A DNA stretch of 64,000 nt, taken from NCBI RefSeq assembly GCF_000744255.1, contig NZ_JQLO01000001.1, forward strand, positions 1,302,001 through 1,366,000, given 5' to 3'. Of this stretch, positions 18,150-26,161 are shown in pieces. Origin of the DNA: Carnobacterium divergens DSM 20623 (GTDB lineage Bacteria > Bacillota > Bacilli > Lactobacillales > Carnobacteriaceae). The translations under genes and the position numbers were made by a program. How positions within the stretch are numbered: position 1 is the stretch's first letter; every line of letters begins with the position of its first letter. A model generated the notes under the pieces. The model was given only the letters and a program-made list of their open reading frames with translations. It was not told where the DNA came from and did not search any database.

Positions 18150-19229
18150 CTAGTTATTTTTCATGATTGTTTCATAGGTACTGCGATCCATTGTACGAGC
18201 AATTTGTAATACCATTTCTTTAGCTGCTGCGTAATCATCAATGTGGAACATTGTTTGATGTGTGTGAATATAACGCGCGCACACGCCAATAACAGCACTT
18301 GGAACACCATTATTTGAAATATGAGCTGCACCTGCATCCGTACCACCTTTTGATACAAAATACTGGTAAGGAATATGATTGGTTTCAGCTGTATCCAATA
18401 AAAACTCACGCATCCCTTTTAAGGTAATCATACCTGGGTCAAAGATTCTCAATAAGAAACCTTCACCAAGATGACCATATTTAGATTTATCTCCAGTTAA
18501 ATCATCTGCTGCTGAACAATCCACTGCAAAGAATAGGTCTGGTTTAAATTGGTGAACAGCACCTTTTGTTCCACGTAAGCCAACTTCTTCTTGAACATTT
18601 GCTCCTGCAATCAATGTATTCGGTAAATCTTCGCCTTGTAACTCTTTTAAGGCTTCAATCACAACTGTACAGCCATAACGATTATCCCAAGCTTTGCTTA
18701 GAATTTTTTTCCCATTTGCCATTTTAACCGTTTCTGTTAATGGAACGATTGCATCTCCTGGACGCACGCCAAAGCTCATCGCTTCGTCTTTTGAGTCAAA
18801 ACCAGCATCAAATAAAATATCTGCAACTTCTGGTGCTCCTGCTTTTCCATTTGTACCTCTTAGTAAGTGTGGGGGTACTGAAGAAGAAACGCACGGATAA
18901 TCTCCCTTAGCAGTTTGTAGTGTAAAGCGTTGCGCTGAAACGACATAAGGATTCCATCCACCTAAAGGAACCACTCTAAATAAACCTTGTTCTGTAATAT
19001 TAGCAACCATAAACCCAACTTCGTCCATATGAGCAGCTAACATGATTCTTGGAGCTTGTTCGATTTTACTACGACGGATACCAAAAATACCGCCTAAACC
19101 ATCTTGAACGACTTCATCAACTAAAGGGGTCAACTCTTTTCTCATAACCTCTCTTACATTGTGCTCAAAGCCACTGGTGCCTTGTAATTCAGTCATTTTT
19201 TTAACTAACGAAAATGTTTCTTCATTCAT
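18150..19229 (-). CDS. M42-family glutamyl/deblocking aminopeptidase (YtoP-like)
   Basis: Dinuclear-metal cytosolic aminopeptidase of family M42, about 359 aa. Metal ligands are in AAHMDEVGFMV (His, Asp about 70), SKAWDNRYGC, VQEEVGLRG (catalytic Glu pair), FAVDCSAADD, and a C-terminal His in the RYIHTHQTMFHIDD segment. I choose the ATG at 19229, MNEETFSLVKKM. A GTG four codons upstream lies inside a hairpin. The strong AAAGGAGGG is 46 bases from the ATG with that hairpin between them (separate entry). Heads the ytoP-ytpP-usp-ytpR run. Confidence 0.93.
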   Translation of the reverse strand: MNEETFSLVKKMTELQGTSGFEHNVREVMRKELTPLVDEVVQDGLGGIFGIRRSKIEQAPRIMLAAHMDEVGFMVANITEQGLFRVVPLGGWNPYVVSAQRFTLQTAKGDYPCVSSSVPPHLLRGTNGKAGAPEVADILFDAGFDSKDEAMSFGVRPGDAIVPLTETVKMANGKKILSKAWDNRYGCTVVIEALKELQGEDLPNTLIAGANVQEEVGLRGTKGAVHQFKPDLFFAVDCSAADDLTGDKSKYGHLGEGFLLRIFDPGMITLKGMREFLLDTAETNHIPYQYFVSKGGTDAGAAHISNNGVPSAVIGVCARYIHTHQTMFHIDDYAAAKEMVLQIARTMDRSTYETIMKNN

Positions 19230-19283
19230 GTGTATACTCACAAATAAATAAACTTTCTTTTTATTTGTGATCTACCCTCCTTT
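19230..19283 (-). promoter_or_regulatory. Shine-Dalgarno separated from the ytoP start by a hairpin
   Basis: On the minus strand AAAGGAGGG (19283-19275) is followed by an 11-bp inverted repeat: TTTATTTGTGA and TCACAAATAAA on the plus strand at 19260-19270 and 19238-19248, with an 11-base loop. Eight bases later comes ATG 19229. Linear spacing from AGGAGG to ATG is 46 bases; with the hairpin folded it is 13. No T run follows, so it is not a terminator. Confidence 0.6.
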
Positions 19284-19422
19284 AGATATTTGATTTACCT
19301 TCTTTATTATATCGCATTTCTATAAAGATTTTAACTGGTTCGGGATTAATTTTATAAAATCATCATAAAAGTGATTTTTATTTGTTTTTTTAGTGGATTC
19401 AATTATCTTTTTTTGCGGAAAA

Positions 19423-19441
19423 TGGTATACTAAAAACAGTA
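19423..19441 (+). promoter_or_regulatory. Extended -10 promoter of the PepSY-like gene
   Basis: TGGTATACT (19433-19441) is an extended -10 element; the -35 position is poor. It lies 25 bases upstream of the gene, leaving a short leader with GGAGG. Confidence 0.6.
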
Positions 19442-19466
19442 ATCATTTGATTGGAGGATATATATC

Positions 19467-19802
19467 ATGACTTCTAAAAACTCATTTAATACTTACGCGG
19501 TTGTGGGCGGGCTTATTTTTGGAGCTGGTTTGACATGCGGGTATAAAATCGCAAGCTTAATGAAAAAAAATAAAACCATTCACGGGGACGAAATTTTAAC
19601 GATGGTCAAAAAAGCTTTTCTTGAAGAGGGACCAATTGAAGGGTCTTGGATTGAATTAAAAAAAGTGCCTCTTAGAAAATTCGCCTTTAAAACAGATGTT
19701 TATTATGGCGGTATTTCTAGGATGGAAGAAGATACTTTAGTCCAATATGAGTTTATTGCAGATGCATACACAGGCTCAATTTTAGATTTGTACCGTGTTT
19801 AA
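19467..19802 (+). CDS. Small membrane-anchored PepSY-like protein
   Basis: 111 aa. One N-terminal hydrophobic segment with glycines (residues about 10-30) acts as an anchor or uncleaved signal. The C-terminal half (IELKKVPLRKF ... YEFIADAYTGSILDLYR) looks like a single PepSY-type domain, a fold found in extracytoplasmic regulators of peptidases. Monocistronic, with its own extended -10 promoter and a terminator shared with the convergent histidine kinase gene. Function unknown; the domain call is by eye. Confidence 0.72.
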   Translation: MTSKNSFNTYAVVGGLIFGAGLTCGYKIASLMKKNKTIHGDEILTMVKKAFLEEGPIEGSWIELKKVPLRKFAFKTDVYYGGISRMEEDTLVQYEFIADAYTGSILDLYRV

Positions 19803-19819
19803 CTTAATAAGTAAGTTTA

Positions 19820-19848
19820 AAAGCAATGAAGCTAAATTTCATTGCTTT
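19820..19848. terminator. Bidirectional terminator between convergent genes
   Basis: An 11-bp stem (AAAGCAATGAA with its complement) is followed by a T run on the plus strand. The minus-strand flank is also A/T-rich, and the histidine kinase gene ends three bases away. Confidence 0.85.
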
Positions 19849-19850
19849 TT

Positions 19851-21149
19851 TTAATAATCTTTAAAAATCAAGCGTACTGTAGCTGTCGTATCTTGTCCCT
19901 CAAATTTTACCTCTCCATTGTATTTTGTAGTAATTTTTTGCATGTTTTTCCAACCAAATCCGTGATTTAATTGATCTTTTTTACTTGTATTAAAAGGGTC
20001 AATTTTTTTATTTGAGACACTATTCTTGATTAAAATAATCAGATACCCATTTTTCACTTTAAATTGAACGGTAATTTTTTTTTGATCATTTGCTATTTTA
20101 TTAACTGCTTCAATCGCATTATCGAAGGCATTTCCTAAACAAATAGCGACATCTTTTTCATTCACATGCTGAAATTCAATGGGGAATACTGATAAATCCA
20201 ATTGAATACTGTGCTCTTTACAACGTTCTTCCAAATGAAGAATCATGCTATCAATCATCACATTATCTGTAAAAATTGTTTGATAATCATCTATTTTAGT
20301 TAATTCTAATTCTGAAAAATAGTGCTCTAGCTGTTGATAATGACCCTTTTTAAGTAAGTGTTGCATGATAATCAACTGATTTTTTAGGTCGTGTTTAATT
20401 CCTCTGATTTCATTTTGATTGGCTAGAATTTTTAATTGTGTTTGTTTTTGATAATAAAGTTGTTCATTTAATGTATTGTTCTCAAATTCAACTTTATATT
20501 GTTTTTCCAACTTCTCTAATAATTGTAAGACAAAATAACTACCAAGTACCATTACTAAAATTGACCCAACTGAAAGCAAACGAAAAATCGGATTATTTTC
20601 TAAGTAGACGACAAGCAAAGAATTGTACACTAATATAATCGTAATCATGACTAATAACGTCGTGACGCTGCTATGCACATACAGAGCCTTATCCTTGTAT
20701 TTCTTTTTTAGTACAGCTAACTGAATAAAATAAAATTGCATGATATCGCTACATAAGTAGAAAAAAACATGTTTAAGCGAGTCAACTTGATCAAAAGTAC
20801 TTGAAACGACATACAATCCACTTGAAATATGACTAACACTGCTTTCCACTATAATTGTAATTAAGCAATAAAGTAAAATATAAAAAGATTTTCGACTGCC
20901 CTTAAAAAAACGGCTACTAATAAATAAACTCGTTGTTAAGGCAATAAAATACGTCATCACAGAAAATTGCTCAAAGTACGTAACCGTTAAATCTTGACAA
21001 AAAAAGAGTAGAAATAACACTAAAAATTTCTTTTTAGGTTTTCCAACTAGTCGACTAAAAAAATAGTAAACTAAAAAAGCTTCAGCTATTGCTTCAAAAA
21101 CATCTGAATAACCCCAATTTTGAGAAACCCAATCGATAAACTCAACCAT
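19851..21149 (-). CDS. GHKL sensor histidine kinase, AgrC/ComD (HPK10) type
   Basis: Membrane sensor of the peptide-quorum-sensing class, about 432 aa. The N-terminal half holds about six or seven hydrophobic segments (residues about 15-210), then a linker coiled coil, the phosphoacceptor motif RGIKHDLKNQL (His near 250) and a HATPase domain with N-box LGNAFDNAIEAV and glycine-rich HGFGWKNM. The start is ATG 21149, 5 bases after GGTGA, and it overlaps the response regulator stop by 8 bases, indicating translational coupling. No AgrB or pheromone precursor is nearby, so the ligand is unknown. Confidence 0.93.
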   Translation of the reverse strand: MVEFIDWVSQNWGYSDVFEAIAEAFLVYYFFSRLVGKPKKKFLVLFLLFFCQDLTVTYFEQFSVMTYFIALTTSLFISSRFFKGSRKSFYILLYCLITIIVESSVSHISSGLYVVSSTFDQVDSLKHVFFYLCSDIMQFYFIQLAVLKKKYKDKALYVHSSVTTLLVMITIILVYNSLLVVYLENNPIFRLLSVGSILVMVLGSYFVLQLLEKLEKQYKVEFENNTLNEQLYYQKQTQLKILANQNEIRGIKHDLKNQLIIMQHLLKKGHYQQLEHYFSELELTKIDDYQTIFTDNVMIDSMILHLEERCKEHSIQLDLSVFPIEFQHVNEKDVAICLGNAFDNAIEAVNKIANDQKKITVQFKVKNGYLIILIKNSVSNKKIDPFNTSKKDQLNHGFGWKNMQKITTKYNGEVKFEGQDTTATVRLIFKDY

Positions 21150-21861
21150 AACTATCACCATCCTGTGATAAATAATCAAAGAAAGCGGCTTTAAATGATT
21201 TGGCATTTCCTTTACTGACAGGAATCACTGAACCGTCCTCTAAAATCAAATGATCTTTTTTTAATTCTTTCACAAATTCTAGCTGTACTAAATAGGATTG
21301 ATGGGGCCTAAAAAAATTTTTCTTTGCTAAGCTCGCGGCTAATTCCCCCATTTTCCCATACATTCTATCGACTTCTTGATTGCTATAAAAATAAAGTTTT
21401 CGTTGCTTACTTTCAATATACGTAATATCTTTCAATAAGATTTTTTTTTGCCCAAATTTTGTTGAAATTGTAAGAACTTCTTCTTTCCGCTTGCCTGCAA
21501 TCAGCTCCAACAACTCATTCAGTTGACCTTGTTCTATGGGTTTAAGTAGATACCGCAGTGCATTTACTTGATACCCTTCGATAGCGTACTCCATTAAACT
21601 TGTTAAAAAAATCAATTCTACTTGTTGATCCATTTCTCGAATTTTTTTTGCAACCTCCATGCCATTTACACCTTCTAATTTAATATCTAAAAAAACGACA
21701 TCAAAACGATGGCTGGAATATCGGTAAATCTCCATTAATTCTTCGCCACTTTTAAACCATTCAATCATTAATTTTTTGTGACATTGTTCTTGGTAATTGT
21801 TTAATTGTTTCAGCAACATTTGTTGATATAACTCTTCATCTTCGCAAATTGCAATATTCAT
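21142..21861 (-). CDS. LytTR response regulator, AgrA/ComE type
   Basis: 239 aa. Receiver domain (1-~125): acidic pocket CEDEE, phosphorylated Asp in VVFLDIKLEG near 57, Thr/Ser in FLTS, Lys in YLLKP. The C-terminal LytTR DNA-binding domain (about 135-237) has KILLKDITYIESKQRK and FFRPHQSYLVQ. ATG at 21861 follows AAGGGTG. First gene of the regulator-kinase operon and divergent from rodA-ftsW. The 135-base gap between them holds LytTR-box-like repeats, so it may control itself and the rodA-ftsW pair. Confidence 0.94.
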   Translation of the reverse strand: MNIAICEDEELYQQMLLKQLNNYQEQCHKKLMIEWFKSGEELMEIYRYSSHRFDVVFLDIKLEGVNGMEVAKKIREMDQQVELIFLTSLMEYAIEGYQVNALRYLLKPIEQGQLNELLELIAGKRKEEVLTISTKFGQKKILLKDITYIESKQRKLYFYSNQEVDRMYGKMGELAASLAKKNFFRPHQSYLVQLEFVKELKKDHLILEDGSVIPVSKGNAKSFKAAFFDYLSQDGDSYG

Positions 21862-21879
21862 AGAACACACACCCTTCGT

Positions 21880-21928
21880 ACCATTCATTCCAATTATTAC
21901 ATTTGAAGGTCAAATTACAACCATTCGG
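21880..21928. promoter_or_regulatory. LytTR-box-like repeats in the divergent control region
   Basis: ACCATTCAT (21880), ACATTTGAA (21899) and ACCATTCGG (21920) lie about two helical turns apart. Against the LytTR half-site consensus [TA][AC][CA]GTTN[AG][TG], the two outer copies match 8 of 9 positions and the middle one 7 of 9. They lie between the response regulator gene and rodA. The sequence is AT-rich, so chance similarity cannot be excluded. Confidence 0.45.
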
Positions 21929-21962
21929 AACATTTATTAACTTTTTCTTTATAAATTTAACT

Positions 21963-21976
21963 CACCTTTCAAGGTG
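21963..21976 (+). repeat. Palindrome in the rodA upstream region
   Basis: CACCTT-TC-AAGGTG is a perfect 6-bp inverted repeat with a 2-base centre. It ends six bases before the rodA ribosome-binding site AAAGGAG. It could be an operator or a small RNA hairpin. Confidence 0.45.
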
Positions 21977-21996
21977 TACTATAAAGGAGTGGTTTA

Positions 21997-23154
21997 ATGG
22001 ACAAAGAAAAAAAAGAACAACACAATTATGCAATTATACTTTTGCTAATGTTACTAGCAGCGATTAGTTTACTAGCGATTTATGCCGCAACAGATACCTG
22101 GAATTATGTGATTTTACAAACTTTTTGGTACTTTATTAGTATTATTGTCATTTTCATTTTGATGAAGTTTGATGCAGAAGTATTATGGAAAATTGCCCCA
22201 CTAACTTATTTGTTAGGTATTTTATGTTTAATCGCTGTTTTATTTTTTGGGGTCACAATTGGTGGCGCAAAACGTTGGTTAAATTTTGGAATTATGAATT
22301 TTCAGACTTCAGAAGTGATGAAAATTGCCTTTATTTTAATGTTATCAAGGTGTGTGACTCAACACAATTTTAAAAATATCAAAAGAACAATTCAATCAGA
22401 TTTGCTGTTGCTTTTAAAGATTGTAGCTATCAGTATTCCTCCAGTAGTATTGGTTATGTTACAGCCAGATTTGGGAACCACAATCGTTTTTTTAGCCATC
22501 ATTAGTGGGATCACTCTTTTATCAGGTATTTCTTGGAAAATCCTACTCCCTTTATTTTCAACCTTTGTTGGGATTATTACTACGCTATTCTATTTGGTTT
22601 TATTTAATCGACCGATTCTTTATCGTTTTGGATTTCACAGCTATCAATTTGATCGAGTTGATGTTTGGCTTGAACCTTATAAGGATATTTCGGGCGATTC
22701 TTATCAAACCATTCAAAGTATGAAAGCAATTGGTTCTGGACAAATCACTGGAAAAGGTTTGGGAATTTCAGAAGTTCACGTGCCCGAAAACCATACTGAT
22801 TTTATTTTTACTGCTATTGGTGAAAATTTTGGATTTGTAGGCGGTGGTATCTTGTTACTAATTTACTTTTTATTGATTTATCGCTTGGTGGTTACATGCT
22901 TTTTAACGAAAAGTGAATTTTATACGTATATTGTCACAGGGGTTTTAATGCTAATTTGTTTTCATATTTTTGAAAACATTGGCATGACGATTGGCATCTT
23001 GCCCGTTACCGGTATTCCGTTGCCTTTTATTAGTTACGGTGGCTCTTCTTTGTTGGGTAATATGGCGGCTGTAGGTTTAGTTTTATCCATGAACAAGCAC
23101 AACCGCGAGTATGTATTCTCGACAAATCATAAAAAATGGCATTTTTTGACATAG
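21997..23154 (+). CDS. rodA: SEDS peptidoglycan polymerase, RodA type
   Basis: Membrane glycosyltransferase that polymerises lipid II with a class B PBP, usually in cell elongation. 385 aa with about ten membrane segments. RodA-type landmarks: GVTIGGAKRWL, QPDLGTTIVF, the loop PENHTDFIFTAIGE with the catalytic Asp, and C-terminal PFISYGGSS. ATG at 21997 follows AAAGGAG. First of a two-gene operon with ftsW and divergent from the AgrA/ComE-type regulator. No class B PBP is encoded nearby. Whether this is the cell's only RodA cannot be told from the window. Confidence 0.93.
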   Translation: MDKEKKEQHNYAIILLLMLLAAISLLAIYAATDTWNYVILQTFWYFISIIVIFILMKFDAEVLWKIAPLTYLLGILCLIAVLFFGVTIGGAKRWLNFGIMNFQTSEVMKIAFILMLSRCVTQHNFKNIKRTIQSDLLLLLKIVAISIPPVVLVMLQPDLGTTIVFLAIISGITLLSGISWKILLPLFSTFVGIITTLFYLVLFNRPILYRFGFHSYQFDRVDVWLEPYKDISGDSYQTIQSMKAIGSGQITGKGLGISEVHVPENHTDFIFTAIGENFGFVGGGILLLIYFLLIYRLVVTCFLTKSEFYTYIVTGVLMLICFHIFENIGMTIGILPVTGIPLPFISYGGSSLLGNMAAVGLVLSMNKHNREYVFSTNHKKWHFLT

Positions 23155-23176
23155 TTAGTTGTCCTAGGAGGTTTAC

Positions 23177-24307
23177 ATGAAAAAAACAAATCGTTTCTTT
23201 TTATTGATTTATTTTTTGCTACTTTGTTTCGGTATTTTAATGGTTTATTCAGCAAGTAGCGATAGCGCTCAAACAAATACTGGAAGCAGTATCACTTATT
23301 TTAGAAATCAGGGAATCTATGCAATTGTTGGAATTCTTTCACTGTTTTTCGTAAGCAAATTAAAAAAATCCTTTCTTGTTCATCCAAACTTATTAAAGAC
23401 CCTTCTTACTGGAATGTTTGCCTTGTTAGGTTTTGTTCTTTTAACTGGCAAAATAAACGGAGCCAGTCGCTGGATCAATATTGGCTTTTTTAATATTCAA
23501 CCTGTTGAGCTAGCTAAGATTATTTTGATTTGGTACACTGCCTTTATTCTTTCAAAAAAACAAAAACAGTTAACAAGTAATTGGGTGCAAGTTATTTGGG
23601 CGCCTTTGATTGTTTTAAGTTTGGTCGGAATGTTATTATTTCTTCAGCCTGATACAGGCAGTGTTTTGATTTTAGCTGGGATTGTTCTGGTACAAATTTT
23701 TGCATCTGGGATTCCTTTTTATTTAGGGGTGTTAAGTTCACTCTTTATCTGCTCCGTGATGTCCGGTTATATTTTCTTAGTCAGCCGTTACGGAACCTCT
23801 GTAATAGGCATGTCTGCTTATCGATTCGATCGCTTTAAAGCTTTTTGGTCACCTTTTGAATTAGAAAATGGTGCAGGTCATCAACTGGTGAATTCTTACT
23901 ATGCGCTAGATCGCGGTGGACTGTTTGGCGTCGGTTTAGGAAAAAGTGTTCAAAAAACAGGTTATCTGCCTGAACCACACACTGATTTTATTTTAGCGGT
24001 GATTGGAGAAGAGCTAGGCCTACTAGGAATTATTTTTGTTTTAACCTTACTTTTCAGTTTAATCTTATGGGTATTCTACTTAGGTATCAAGTTGAAAGAT
24101 CCTTTCGCATCCTTACTATGTATTGGTGTCGGAATGATGTTTTTAATTCAAAGTTGCATCAATATTGGCGGTGTCACTGGGTGGCTTCCCATTAGTGGGG
24201 TAACTTTACCTTTTGTTAGCTACGGTGGCTCTAGCTTGATTATTTCCTCAATTGCGATTGGTTTAGTTTTAAATGTTAGCGATACTTTTCGCGCTGTTAA
24301 AACCTAA
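23177..24307 (+). CDS. ftsW: SEDS peptidoglycan polymerase, FtsW type
   Basis: Septal counterpart of RodA, or a second SEDS protein. 376 aa, about ten membrane segments. Opens with a TM segment ending GILMVYSASSD, the FtsW/SpoVE signature. It then shows INGASRWINIG, QPDTGSVLI, YRFDRFKAFWSPF, PEPHTDFILAVIGEELG with the catalytic Asp, and PFVSYGGSSL. ATG follows AGGAGG, 22 bases after the rodA stop, so both are one operon. Having rodA and ftsW side by side under a quorum-type regulator is unusual. Ends at a strong bidirectional terminator. Confidence 0.92.
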   Translation: MKKTNRFFLLIYFLLLCFGILMVYSASSDSAQTNTGSSITYFRNQGIYAIVGILSLFFVSKLKKSFLVHPNLLKTLLTGMFALLGFVLLTGKINGASRWINIGFFNIQPVELAKIILIWYTAFILSKKQKQLTSNWVQVIWAPLIVLSLVGMLLFLQPDTGSVLILAGIVLVQIFASGIPFYLGVLSSLFICSVMSGYIFLVSRYGTSVIGMSAYRFDRFKAFWSPFELENGAGHQLVNSYYALDRGGLFGVGLGKSVQKTGYLPEPHTDFILAVIGEELGLLGIIFVLTLLFSLILWVFYLGIKLKDPFASLLCIGVGMMFLIQSCINIGGVTGWLPISGVTLPFVSYGGSSLIISSIAIGLVLNVSDTFRAVKT

Positions 24308-24374
24308 CTTTATAGTATATAAATAAGGCTTTGGTTGACTAGTTTGTTTGTTTAATGAACCAAAATTTATAAAA

Positions 24375-24410
24375 AACCAGACAAAAGATAACACTATCTT
24401 TTGTCTGGTT
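24375..24410. terminator. Bidirectional terminator between ftsW and trmB
   Basis: A perfect 16-bp stem (AACCAGACAAAAGATA with its complement, loop ACAC). T runs flank it on both strands, so it serves both convergent genes. Confidence 0.92.
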
Positions 24411-24422
24411 TTTAGATTGCTT

Positions 24423-25067
24423 TTATTTTTTAGGAAAACTGGCTACAACTCTGTATATACGTTGTCCACGATTTGAGAATTTTTCTTCATACTCAGTCAT
24501 TACATTGCCTTCAAAATCACTTTCATGTAAATTCAACCAAACTTTTTCAATCAACATGCCATATTTTGAAAAGCTATGAAGTGAATATTCAAATAAGCCT
24601 TGATTATCTGTTTTAAAATGAATTTCACCTTGTGGAATCAATATTTCCTCATAGCCAACTAAGAAATCATGATACATCAAACGACGTTTTTCGTGCTTTG
24701 TTTTAGGCCATGGGTCTGAAAAATTCAAGTAAACTTGACTCACTTCGCCCTTTGCAAAGTATTGTGTTAAGGCTCCACCATTTACATGAAGCAATTGTAG
24801 ATTTGGTAAGTCTTCAGCAATTAATTTATCAAGTGCTACTACTACGACACTCATTTGCAGTTCAATTCCGATGTAGTTGATTTCTGGATGAAGTTTGGCC
24901 ATTTCAGTAACAAAACGTCCTTTTCCAGTTCCAACTTCAATGTGAATAGGATTATTATTACCAAAACGTTCCTTCCAACGTCCTTGCCATTTTTCAGGTG
25001 TATCTACCACGTATTGGGGATAATTTGCAATTTTTGCAGGTGCTCCTGGTTTATTTCTTAAACGCAT
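24423..25067 (-). CDS. trmB: tRNA (guanine-N7-)-methyltransferase
   Basis: Makes m7G46 in the tRNA variable loop using S-adenosylmethionine. 214 aa. SAM-binding motif [10 protein letters not shown] near residue 43, YIGIELQ, and the substrate motif [15 protein letters not shown] near 115-128 are intact. ATG follows GAGGAG. It lies downstream of ytmP, a neighbour pair also known from Bacillus, although a terminator separates them here. Confidence 0.97.
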   Translation of the reverse strand: MRLRNKPGAPAKIANYPQYVVDTPEKWQGRWKERFGNNNPIHIEVGTGKGRFVTEMAKLHPEINYIGIELQMSVVVVALDKLIAEDLPNLQLLHVNGGALTQYFAKGEVSQVYLNFSDPWPKTKHEKRRLMYHDFLVGYEEILIPQGEIHFKTDNQGLFEYSLHSFSKYGMLIEKVWLNLHESDFEGNVMTEYEEKFSNRGQRIYRVVASFPKK

Positions 25068-25114
25068 TTAATTCTCCTCTTTCGCTTCTATAATTATTAT
25101 TGGGTTAAAAAACA

Positions 25115-25144
25115 GAATTCTCTTCAGTAAAAAGAAGAGAATTC
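25115..25144 (-). terminator. Terminator between ytmP and trmB
   Basis: An 11-bp stem (GAATTCTCTTC with its complement, 8-base loop) lies just after the ytmP stop codon. It is followed by TGTTTTTT on the minus strand. Confidence 0.85.
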
Positions 25145-25149
25145 CATTG

Positions 25150-25941
25150 CTAAGCTTCTTTAGTGCTTTGATAAATAGCTTGTAAAGTTAAAATATCTTG
25201 ATTCATCTCGTGAAAACGCGATTGATAATGATGACGTTTTGTCTGTTGTAAAAAATTAATAAGTGCATACCACTCAATTCGTTTGATAACTTCATCTGTT
25301 ACGACAGTTCCATAGTTTTCTAACCATTCCCGCCAGCTTTCTTTAGGTACATATTGACACAACAACATGCTTAAATCCATTGCTGGATCAGCCAAAACAG
25401 CCATATCCCAGTCTACTAAATACAATCGATTCTCATCAGATAGCAACCAATTTTTACGGTAAATATCCCCATGGCATACTTGTGGTTTTACAGATTCCAT
25501 TTGAGATACTTCCTGAGTTAGTTTAGCTAAAATTTCTTTTAATAAGGGATGAATCGCTAAGTCATGCGGCAAAGCCATTTTATATGAACGTAATAATTTT
25601 TCTGGTGACACTTCTTCTCCACCAACACGATACAGCATCTTACGCAGCGTTTCTGAGTGATGAATTTTATATAATAATTTTGCAACGCTTGGTGAAGACA
25701 TCTCTTCACTTGCCAAGGTACGACCATTTAGCCATTCTTGAGCCGTTAAAACATCTCCGTTACCGATGCGTTTCGTCCAAACAAGTCTAGGGGTAATACC
25801 TTCGACAGAAAGTGCAGCTAAAAAAGGCGAAGAATTTCGCTTCAAAAAAAGCTTTTCTTCTGCTCTAATTCCCATATATGCTTGGCCAGTATCTCCACCA
25901 ACTGGAAGCAATTTCCATCCTGTATCTATTTCAAAATCCAT
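25150..25941 (-). CDS. ytmP: YtmP-like aminoglycoside/choline phosphotransferase-fold kinase
   Basis: About 263 aa kinase-like protein of the APH family. The N-lobe has VGGDTGQAYMG and LFLKRNSSPFLAAL (candidate ATP-site Lys). The C-lobe has the catalytic loop VCHGDIYRKNWLL (Asp and Asn, about 155) and YLVDWDMAVL (metal Asp). All kinase residues are kept, so it is probably active, but its substrate is unknown. ATG at 25941 is 9 bases after AGGGA and gives MDFEIDTGWKL; an ATG three codons upstream sits too close to that site. Confidence 0.88.
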   Translation of the reverse strand: MDFEIDTGWKLLPVGGDTGQAYMGIRAEEKLFLKRNSSPFLAALSVEGITPRLVWTKRIGNGDVLTAQEWLNGRTLASEEMSSPSVAKLLYKIHHSETLRKMLYRVGGEEVSPEKLLRSYKMALPHDLAIHPLLKEILAKLTQEVSQMESVKPQVCHGDIYRKNWLLSDENRLYLVDWDMAVLADPAMDLSMLLCQYVPKESWREWLENYGTVVTDEVIKRIEWYALINFLQQTKRHHYQSRFHEMNQDILTLQAIYQSTKEA

Positions 25942-25990
25942 CTTAATCATTCCCTAACTTAAATTAACGAACTTACGTACTAGAGCCAAA

Positions 25991-26021
25991 AATGATAGAC
26001 ATCAATAAGACATCTATCATT
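25991..26021 (-). terminator. Possible weak terminator or leader hairpin upstream of ytmP
   Basis: A 9-bp stem (AATGATAGA with its complement, 13-base loop) is followed on the minus strand by TTTTTGG, 50 bases upstream of ytmP. It could be an attenuator or a second stop for the transporter transcript. Confidence 0.4.
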
Positions 26022-26099
26022 CTATTCACTCCTTATTTTAGGTTGCTTCTGCTTCTACGTCAAGCATATATACACTGTTTTACCAAAAAAAATAAAAAA

Positions 26100-26148
26100 A
26101 GCTTGAAAACTCACATTTTCATCTCTAAAAAATGAGTTTTTCTAAGCT
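26100..26148 (-). terminator. Terminator of the MFS transporter gene
   Basis: An imperfect stem of about 14 bp (AGCTTGAAAACTCA against TGAGTTTTTCTAAGCT) lies 13 bases after the stop codon, with a long T-rich tail (TTTTTTTATTTTTTTT) on the minus strand. Confidence 0.75.
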
Positions 26149-26161
26149 AATTTTAACGAAT

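Noticed and set aside
19801-24420. Pheromone precursor (AgrD/ComC-like) near the two-component system
   Set aside because: I looked for a short frame with a double-glycine leader or a cysteine/thiolactone core next to the kinase, regulator and rodA-ftsW; none with a ribosome-binding site is visible.
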